In this document: piece after piece, positions 5,586 to 10,635 of the stretch
Layout: every line of letters starts with the position of its first letter
Position numbering within the stretch: the stretch's first letter is position 1
Assembly: GCA_022701965.1 (NCBI GenBank)
Contig: JAKONL010000594.1
Coordinates: forward strand, 1-10,635
Direction: 5' to 3'
Source of the DNA: Burkholderiaceae bacterium
Lineage (GTDB): Bacteria > Pseudomonadota > Gammaproteobacteria > Burkholderiales > Burkholderiaceae
Length of the DNA: 10,635 nucleotides
The notes under the pieces: generated by a model
What the model was told of the DNA's origin: nothing
Databases searched by the model: none
What the model saw: only the letters and a program-made list of their open reading frames with translations
Translations under genes and position numbers: made by a program

Positions 5586-6060
5586 CCTTCCGCGGTGCCG
5601 GCGGCGGCCGCGTCGACGGCAGCCCGGCTTCACGCTGCTGGAGATGATCGTGGTGATCGCCATCGTGGCGATCGGAACGGCCGGCGTGGCGCTCGCCCTG
5701 CGCGATTCCGGCCGGGCAGGACTCGAGCGCGAGGCTGACCGGCTCGCCGCCCTGCTGGAGGCCGGACGATCGCAGTCGCGTGCCAGCGGCACGACGGTCA
5801 CGTGGCGCCCCCGCACGCAGAACCCGGGCGGCTTCACGTTCGACGGCCTGTCCTCCGGCAGCCTGCCGACGAACTGGCTTTCCAGCGGTATCAGCGCCCA
5901 GCCGATCGGGCCCGACGGACGCGCCGCGGACGCGATCGCCCTCGGACCCGAGCCGATCATCGCGGCGCAGCAGGTGGTGCTGACCGCCGGAGGCACGCCG
6001 ACGCGCACCCTGCGCATCGGCACCGACGGATTGCGTCCTTTCGGAGTCACGACGCCATGA
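5560..6060 (+). CDS. gspH: Type II secretion system minor pseudopilin GspH
   Basis: A 166-residue minor pseudopilin with prepilin leader RRRQPG|FTLLEMIVVIAIVAIGTAGVALAL; cleavage is expected after Gly23 and Glu+5 is present. The leader is unusually Arg-rich (RCRRRPRRR). The globular domain (LEREADRLAALLEAGRSQSRASGTTVTW and later ADAIALGPEPIIAAQQVVLTAGGTPTRTLRIGTDG) has the GspH pattern. There is no start codon between ATG 5560 and the leader peptide, so the gene must overlap the end of gspG by 26 nt. In the family GspH joins the pseudopilus just below the I-J-K tip complex. Confidence 0.9.
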   Translation: MPTSAAGSSLPRCRRRPRRRQPGFTLLEMIVVIAIVAIGTAGVALALRDSGRAGLEREADRLAALLEAGRSQSRASGTTVTWRPRTQNPGGFTFDGLSSGSLPTNWLSSGISAQPIGPDGRAADAIALGPEPIIAAQQVVLTAGGTPTRTLRIGTDGLRPFGVTTP

Positions 6061-6437
6061 GCCCGCAGCGTCGTCGGGGCGGCAGCGCGCGCGGCTTCAC
6101 GCTGATCGAGGTGCTGGTCGCGCTGGCGATCGTGGCGATCGCGCTGGCGGCCGGCACGCAGGCCACTTCGGCCCTGACGCGCAACGCGCAGCGGCAGTCG
6201 GACGTGATGCTCGCCCAGATCTGTGCCGAGAACGAGCTCGTCAAGGCGCGCCTCGCGCGGCAGATGCCGCCGATCGGCGACAGCGGCCTGACGTGCACGC
6301 AGGCCGGCGTGAATTTCGGCGTCTCGGTGTCCACCGTGCAGACGCTCAATCCGAACTTCCGCCGGGTCGACGTCAAGGTGCGCGATCTGGCCGACGCGCC
6401 GGTGCTGCAGGTTTCGACGATCGTCGGACGCTACTGA
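6057..6437 (+). CDS. gspI: Type II secretion system minor pseudopilin GspI
   Basis: A 126-residue minor pseudopilin with leader SPQRRRGGSARG|FTLIEVLVALAIVAIALAAG, predicted to be cut after Gly13, with Glu+5. The family pattern LAQICAENELVKARLARQMPPIGDSGLTCTQAG follows the transmembrane helix. The start ATG 6057 overlaps the gspH stop by 4 nt (ATGA), indicating translational coupling; the upstream open frame is not used because the prepilin leader begins here. GspI nucleates the tip complex with GspJ and GspK in the inner membrane. Confidence 0.93.
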   Translation: MSPQRRRGGSARGFTLIEVLVALAIVAIALAAGTQATSALTRNAQRQSDVMLAQICAENELVKARLARQMPPIGDSGLTCTQAGVNFGVSVSTVQTLNPNFRRVDVKVRDLADAPVLQVSTIVGRY

Positions 6438-7099
6438 TGACCTGTCCCACGAACCGACGCGGTCAACGCGGCTTCACGCTGATCGAGCTGATGGTCGCGA
6501 TCGCCGCGATGGCGCTGCTCGCGCTCATGAGCTGGCGCGGGCTCGACGGCATGACGCGCGCGCAGTCGATCAACCGCGACCGTGGCGATGCCGTACTGAC
6601 GCTGCAGACCACGCTGTCGCAATGGAGCGCCGACCTCGACGCGATCGTCGCGCCGACGCAGATCCAGCCGATCTCCTGGAACGGGCGGGTCCTGCGGCTC
6701 ACCCGCAAGAGCGCCAACGGCGCGCGACCCGCGATCCAGGTGGTCGCGTGGACGGTCCGCACCGATGCCGGCACCGGCACACGCTGGCGCCGCTGGCAAT
6801 CACCCGACATCGACACCCGCGCCGGCTGGCAGCAGGCCTGGGACCGGGCGTCCGCCTGGGCGCAGGACGGCGCCGGGGCGGGCGGCAACGAGGTCGCGCT
6901 GATACCCGTCGACGCCTGGCAGATGTTCTATTTCGACGGCACCGGCTGGGTCAACGCGGCCTCCGGCGGCGCCTCGGCGTCGGCCTTCGCCATTCCCGAC
7001 GGGGTCCGTCTGGTGGTCACGCTGCCGCCGGGGCCGGGGCTCGCCGGCACGCTCGTCCGCGACTGGGTTCGCCCGACCGCGACGGTGAGGAAGTCGTGA
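6437..7099 (+). CDS. gspJ: Type II secretion system minor pseudopilin GspJ
   Basis: A 220-residue minor pseudopilin. The leader TNRRGQRG|FTLIELMVAIAAMALLALMSWRGLDGM is predicted to be cut after Gly12, with Glu+5. The globular part has typical GspJ features: QTTLSQWSADLDAI, then ISWNGRVLRLTRKS and the later WQMFYFDGTGWVNA. Start ATG 6437 shares one base with the gspI stop (TGATG), a classic re-initiation junction. In the family GspJ forms the I-J-K tip and may contact exoprotein substrates. Confidence 0.93.
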   Translation: MTCPTNRRGQRGFTLIELMVAIAAMALLALMSWRGLDGMTRAQSINRDRGDAVLTLQTTLSQWSADLDAIVAPTQIQPISWNGRVLRLTRKSANGARPAIQVVAWTVRTDAGTGTRWRRWQSPDIDTRAGWQQAWDRASAWAQDGAGAGGNEVALIPVDAWQMFYFDGTGWVNAASGGASASAFAIPDGVRLVVTLPPGPGLAGTLVRDWVRPTATVRKS

Positions 7100-8217
7100 G
7101 AAGGCATCGCGGCTCCGGCATCGCGCAGCGTGGCGCCGCGCTGCTGGCGGCGATGCTCACCGTCACCCTGGTGGCGACCTTCGCGGCCGCGGCGCTCTGG
7201 CAGCAATGGCGCGCCGTCGAGGTCGAGACCGCGGAGCGCGCCCGGATGCAGGCGGCGTGGGTGCTGGTCGGCGCGATCGACTGGTCGCGCCTGATCCTCA
7301 TGGAGGACGGCCGCGGCGGCGGTGCGAACACCACCGACAACCTCGGCGAGCCCTGGGCCATCCCGCTGGAGGAAGCGCGCCTGACCAGCTTTCTCGCCGC
7401 CGACAAGAACGTGGCGAGCGACGCGCTCGACGGTCTGCCGGACGCCTTCCTGTCCGGCCGCATCGTCGATGCGCAGTCCAAGCTGAACGTGCGCAACCTG
7501 GTGGAGGTCGGGAAGCCGGTCGAAGGGCCGGTCGCGGCCTTCACCAAGCTGTTCGCGATGCTGGGCCTGCCGCCGCAGGAACTGTCGGCCATGGTGGCAG
7601 GGCTGCAGCGCGCCGTACCGGCGCCGGCTGCCATCGTCAATCCGGCGACGGCCGGTGCGACAGGCGCAACCGGCACGGCCGGCACCACGACCGTTCCGGT
7701 GATCGGCGGCGTGCTGACCAGCCCCAGCTCGACGTCGTCGACCCCCTCGGCCCCCTCGACCCCGATGGACGCGGTGCCGGCCGCCGACGCGCCGTTGATG
7801 CCGCAGCAGGTGTCGCAGCTGGTCTGGCTAGGCGTCTCGAGCGCGACGGCCACGGCGCTGGAGCCGTACGTCACGATCCTGCCGGTGCGCACGCCGGTCA
7901 ACATCAACACGGCGGGGCCGGAGGTGCTCTACGCCAGCATGCCGAAGCTCGACATGGCGGGTGCGCAGAAGATCGTCTCGCTGCGCGCGCGCGGTGCCTT
8001 CACGCAGCTCGGGCAGATGACCGACGCGGTGGCGAACGCGCAGATCGTCGACGGCCAGCAGAGCGTCTCGACCGACTATTTCGAGATCTACGGCAAGCTG
8101 CGGCTCGACAGGACCTGGGTCGAGGAACGCTCCCTCGTACGCCGAAACGGCCTCGAAGTCACGATGCTCTGGCGCGAACGTGGTACGGGCACGACGCTTC
8201 CGACGCCCCGGCCATGA
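7096..8217 (+). CDS. gspK: Type II secretion system minor pseudopilin GspK
   Basis: The 373-residue tip pseudopilin. The start is GTG 7096, which overlaps the gspJ stop by 4 nt (GTGA) and is preceded by GAGG 5 nt away. The leader is GIAQRG|AALLAAMLTVTLVATFAAAAL; the Glu at +5 found in other pseudopilins is absent, as is normal for GspK. The large globular domain includes GRIVDAQSKLNVRNLVE (about 119-135) and, from about 270, VNINTAGPEVLYASMPKLDMAGAQKIVSLRARGAF, the helix-hairpin-helix-like region of the T2SSK family. Between about 176 and 232 lies a low-complexity Ala/Gly/Thr/Ser/Pro insert. GspK caps the pseudopilus; in the family its size limits it to one copy at the tip. Confidence 0.94.
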   Translation: MRRHRGSGIAQRGAALLAAMLTVTLVATFAAAALWQQWRAVEVETAERARMQAAWVLVGAIDWSRLILMEDGRGGGANTTDNLGEPWAIPLEEARLTSFLAADKNVASDALDGLPDAFLSGRIVDAQSKLNVRNLVEVGKPVEGPVAAFTKLFAMLGLPPQELSAMVAGLQRAVPAPAAIVNPATAGATGATGTAGTTTVPVIGGVLTSPSSTSSTPSAPSTPMDAVPAADAPLMPQQVSQLVWLGVSSATATALEPYVTILPVRTPVNINTAGPEVLYASMPKLDMAGAQKIVSLRARGAFTQLGQMTDAVANAQIVDGQQSVSTDYFEIYGKLRLDRTWVEERSLVRRNGLEVTMLWRERGTGTTLPTPRP

Positions 8218-8282
8218 ACGAGACTCGCTGTTACGTTAATCGAATAAAAGACTTCCTGGCGTTGCCCTGTAAGGCTTTATAG
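8214..8282 (+). CDS. Tiny ORF coupled to the gspK stop (22 codons), uncertain
   Basis: ATG 8214 overlaps the gspK TGA in an ATGA arrangement, exactly like the gspH-I junction, and opens 22 codons ending at TAG 8280-8282. The product begins MNETRCYVN and ends FLALPCKAL. It contains two Cys and is mildly basic, with no signal peptide or membrane span. GC content is about 43% (30 of 69), far below the flanking genes, and the codons (TTA, AAT, ATA) are unlike theirs. It may be a chance frame in an AT-rich intergenic stretch. The coupling to gspK is the only positive evidence. Confidence 0.2.
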   Translation: MNETRCYVNRIKDFLALPCKAL

Positions 8283-8307
8283 CTATTCATTCGATAGCAA
8301 AATGCGT

Positions 8308-8333
8308 CGGTCCGCTCCTACAATGCCGGACCG
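8308..8333 (+). promoter_or_regulatory. Possible internal promoter and inverted repeat before gspL
   Basis: TACAAT (8319-8324) is a good -10 element, but the -35 region (AGCAAA, 17 bp upstream) is poor. It lies in the loop of a perfect 7-bp inverted repeat, CGGTCCG (8308-8314) with CGGACCG (8327-8333). Transcription from here would start near 8331 and leave a leader of about 50 nt before gspL. The combination may be an operator around a promoter. No T tract follows, so it is not a terminator. Confidence 0.4.
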
Positions 8334-8379
8334 CCTGATTCTTCCCTCCTCTTCCCACCGCCCAGGTTCCTCCCGCTCC

Positions 8380-9582
8380 ATGTCGCTGTTGATCGTTACC
8401 CTTCCCCTCCCGCCAGCGCCCGCCGGCGGCGAGTACGGCTGGACGCTCTGGGCGGCCGACGGCTCGTTGCGTTCGAGCGGCACCGCACGGCTCGCACTGC
8501 TGCCCACCGGCGACGACGTGACGATCGCCGTGCCGGCCGCGGCGCTGTCGTGGCATCAGGTGACCTTGCCGCAGGGCAGCATGGGAGGCGCGGTGCGCCT
8601 GCGCTCGGTCCTCAACGGCCTGCTCGAAGACCGGCTGCTCGACGAACCCGAACTCCTGCACTTCGCACTGGCGCCCGATGCGGCGGTCGGCAGGCCGGTA
8701 TGGATCGCGGCCTGCAACCGCATCTGGCTACGCTCGGCGGTGCAGGCTTTCGAAGGCGCGGGCCGCCGGGTCGGGCGCATCATTCCCGAATTCGTTCCCG
8801 CTGCGCCCGATGAACCGGTCGCGCTCTTCGCCACCGGCGAGCCCGACGACGCGCGGATCACCGTGTGCGATGCGGCAGGCGTACTGACGCTGCCGCTGGA
8901 TGCGGGCGGCGTGGCGGCACTCGGGCTGCTGCCCGACGACACGCTGGCGCAGGCCGAACCGGCCGTCGCCGCGCTGGCCGAAGACCTGCTCCAGCGCCAG
9001 GTGCCGATCGTGCTGCCGGCCGAGCGCTGGCTGCAGGCCACGCGCACGGGCTGGGACCTGGCGCAACTGGGCATGGCGTCGACCGGGCGGGCCCGCGCCG
9101 GCAAGAAGGCGACCGCGGTACTGGAATCGCTCTGGCGCGCGCCGCAGTGGCGCGCCGCGCGCTGGGGCGTGGCGGTGCTGCTGCTGGCTCAGCTCGTCGG
9201 CGTCAACGCCTGGGCCTGGAAGGAGCGCCGCGCGCTCGAGGCCAAGCGCGCGGCGATCGGCACGATCCTGGTCGAGACCTTCCCGAACGTGAAACCCTAC
9301 GAACCGCAACTGCAGATGGTGCGCGAGGTCGCGATCCTGCAGCAGGCCACCGGCGGCGTCTCGCCGGTCGACCTCGAACCCATGCTCGGCGCCCTGGCGA
9401 CGAGCCTGCCGGTCGGCCGCACGCCCTCGGCCATCGACTACAGCGGCGGGCAGCTGCGGCTGCGCGGCCTCGGGCTCGCGATGTCCGACCTGAACGCGAT
9501 CTCGTCCGCGCTGGCCGCGCGCGGCTACGGTGCGCGCAGCGAAGGCGACCTGCTGCTCGTGCAGGCGGAGGGCACGCGATGA
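8380..9582 (+). CDS. gspL: Type II secretion system assembly-platform protein GspL
   Basis: A 400-residue bitopic inner-membrane protein. The N-terminal cytoplasmic domain (about 1-240), actin-like in the family, recruits the ATPase GspE. One membrane segment follows at about 257-278 (ARWGVAVLLLAQLVGVNAWAW). The periplasmic ferredoxin-like domain ends with GGQLRLRGLGLAMSDLNAISSALAARGYGARSEGDLLLV, a typical GspL C terminus. ATG 8380 (MSLLIVTLPLPPAPAGGEYGWTLW) fits the family start. In-frame ATGs at 8302 and 8323 would add a basic, Ser/Pro-rich stretch without family support, and 8302 would precede the putative transcription start. No Shine-Dalgarno sequence is seen; the leader is pyrimidine-rich. 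A 162-bp gap separates it from gspK. Confidence 0.92.
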   Translation: MSLLIVTLPLPPAPAGGEYGWTLWAADGSLRSSGTARLALLPTGDDVTIAVPAAALSWHQVTLPQGSMGGAVRLRSVLNGLLEDRLLDEPELLHFALAPDAAVGRPVWIAACNRIWLRSAVQAFEGAGRRVGRIIPEFVPAAPDEPVALFATGEPDDARITVCDAAGVLTLPLDAGGVAALGLLPDDTLAQAEPAVAALAEDLLQRQVPIVLPAERWLQATRTGWDLAQLGMASTGRARAGKKATAVLESLWRAPQWRAARWGVAVLLLAQLVGVNAWAWKERRALEAKRAAIGTILVETFPNVKPYEPQLQMVREVAILQQATGGVSPVDLEPMLGALATSLPVGRTPSAIDYSGGQLRLRGLGLAMSDLNAISSALAARGYGARSEGDLLLVQAEGTR

Positions 9583-10229
9583 AAGTCACCGCACGCCGAG
9601 GTGCCACGCAGGCGACGACGGCCGTCGCGGCGGCCACGCCGCTCGGCCGGCTGCGCACCCGCTGGGCCGGACTCGACGCTCGCGAGCGTCAGCTCGTCGC
9701 CGTGGCCGGCGGACTGGTCGTGCTGGCGCTGCTCTGGTGGATCGGCCTCGCGCCGGCGTTCCGCACCCTCGCGACCGCACCGGCGGCGCATGCGCAGCTC
9801 GACGCGCAGCTGCAGCAGATGGTGACGCTGCAGGCGCAGGCGCGGGCCCTGCAGGCACAGCCGCGCGTCAACCGCGACGATGCCCTGCGGTCGCTGGAGA
9901 CCACGGTCAGGCAGACGCTCGGGCCGAACGCGCAGATGCAGGTCGCGGGCGGCAGCGCCGGCGACGGCGTGCTGGTCACGCTCGGCGGCACGCCGCCCGA
10001 CAGCCTGGCGCAGTGGCTGGCGCAGGCGCGCGTCAACGCGCGTGCGGTGCCACGCGAAGTCCATCTGACGCGCTCGCAGGTCAGCGTGGCGCGGCCCATC
10101 GCCTTCACGCCGCCGACCAGCGTGCCGGGCGCGATGCCGGGAACGGTGGCGGCGCCCGCCGCCGCAGCCTCGGGCCCGACCCGCGCGCGCTGGGACGGCA
10201 CGGTCGTGATGAGCCTGCCCGCACGCTGA
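9579..10229 (+). CDS. gspM: Type II secretion system assembly-platform protein GspM
   Basis: A 216-residue bitopic inner-membrane protein that partners GspL. A short basic cytoplasmic N terminus (about 1-38, with RWAGLDARERQ) is followed by one membrane segment at about 39-60 (LVAVAGGLVVLALLWWIGLAPAF). An Ala/Gln-rich coiled-coil-like stretch at about 65-90 (AHAQLDAQLQQMVTLQAQARAL) leads to a ferredoxin-like domain (VLVTLGGTPPDSLAQWLAQARVNARAVPREVHLTRS). The tail of about 38 residues after that is Ala/Pro-rich and longer than in many homologues. The start ATG overlaps the gspL stop by 4 nt (ATGA). Confidence 0.92.
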   Translation: MKVTARRGATQATTAVAAATPLGRLRTRWAGLDARERQLVAVAGGLVVLALLWWIGLAPAFRTLATAPAAHAQLDAQLQQMVTLQAQARALQAQPRVNRDDALRSLETTVRQTLGPNAQMQVAGGSAGDGVLVTLGGTPPDSLAQWLAQARVNARAVPREVHLTRSQVSVARPIAFTPPTSVPGAMPGTVAAPAAAASGPTRARWDGTVVMSLPAR

Positions 10230-10241
10230 CCGCCGAGCCCG

Positions 10242-10635
10242 ATGGTCACGCACAACGCTTTCCGCCCACCCCGCCCGGCCTCCCACGGCTGGCGCTGGGC
10301 GCTGCTCGGCGCGCTGCTGGGCGGCCTGCTGGCCCTGACGGTCTTCGCACCGGCGCGCTGGCTGGCCGCGGGTCTGGCCAGCGCGACCGGCGACCGGCTG
10401 CAGCTCGTCAACGCACGCGGCACGGTCTGGAACGGCACCTCGGGCGTGGTCTTCTCCAGCGGAGCGGCGGGCACCGAATCCATCTCCGTGCCGGGCTCCC
10501 TGGCCTGGACGCTGCGCCCCGGCTGGGACGGCGTGAATGCCTCGCTCGACCTGCCCTGCTGCGCCGCACAGCCCTTGACCCTGAAGGCGCGCCCGCGAAC
10601 CGACGGTCTCCAGCTCGACTGGGGCGACGGCCGTT
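10242..10635 (+). CDS. gspN: Type II secretion system protein GspN, N-terminal part (3' end outside window)
   Basis: An open frame of 131 complete codons runs off the right edge. It has a basic N terminus, one membrane segment at about 18-37 (WRWALLGALLGGLLALTVFA), then PARWLAAGLASATGDRLQLVNARGTVWNG and the later SLAWTLRPGWDG. The GTVWNG motif and this layout match the GspN (T2SSN) family, an accessory inner-membrane/periplasmic protein found in some type II systems and not needed in all of them. It starts 12 nt after the gspM stop with no clear Shine-Dalgarno sequence. Being the next gene after gspM supports the call. Confidence 0.88.
   Translation, partial: MVTHNAFRPPRPASHGWRWALLGALLGGLLALTVFAPARWLAAGLASATGDRLQLVNARGTVWNGTSGVVFSSGAAGTESISVPGSLAWTLRPGWDGVNASLDLPCCAAQPLTLKARPRTDGLQLDWGDGR

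Noticed and set aside
8282..8298. GCTAT-N7-ATAGC repeat upstream of gspL
   Set aside because: The arms are only 5 bp, AT-rich and with a 7-nt loop; too weak to claim as an operator or terminator.

Overview
The window looks like a piece of a high-GC betaproteobacterial chromosome, most likely order Burkholderiales (Comamonadaceae or the Rubrivivax/Leptothrix group). This rests on a trimeric porin of the Burkholderiales/Neisseriales type, a Coq7-type ubiquinone hydroxylase, and a type II secretion cluster in the order gspG-H-I-J-K-L-M-N with a short gspC facing away from it. Nothing in the window suggests a mobile element, prophage, CRISPR array, tRNA or rRNA.

Left part (1-2832): the last 54 codons of zwf (glucose-6-phosphate dehydrogenase) run in from the left edge. 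They converge on a porin gene on the minus strand, and a perfect 15-bp bidirectional terminator lies between them. A 262-bp divergent intergenic region separates the porin from coq7 on the plus strand. coq7 converges, with only 10 bp between the genes, on an OsmC/YhfA-family gene.

Middle (2833-4608): the 216-bp region between the OsmC gene and ilvA (biosynthetic threonine deaminase) is the most interesting part of the window. It holds a sigma70-like promoter whose -35 area is an inverted repeat. An approximately 88-nt segment follows that folds into three consecutive hairpins and ends in a strong Rho-independent terminator. The middle hairpin carries a 15-nt loop of almost only C and U with an anti-Shine-Dalgarno core (CCUCC). 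I read this as an unannotated small RNA of the 'cuckoo'/anti-SD type. Its terminator ends 12 nt before the ilvA start codon, and ilvA has no visible ribosome binding site, so how ilvA is transcribed and translated is an open question.

Right part (4609-10635): a type II secretion (general secretion pathway) locus. gspC (inner-membrane clamp) is on the minus strand and starts 14 bp from gspG on the plus strand. The major pseudopilin gspG, minor pseudopilins gspH, gspI, gspJ and gspK, assembly-platform proteins gspL and gspM, and the start of gspN follow in one direction. The junctions from gspG to gspK and the gspL-gspM junction overlap by 1-26 nt, which suggests translational coupling. The exception is the 162-bp gap between gspK and gspL. 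This gap is AT-rich, carries a tiny coupled ORF and a probable internal promoter, and may split the cluster into two transcription units (G-K and L-N). The outer-membrane secretin gspD, the ATPase gspE and gspF are not in the window.
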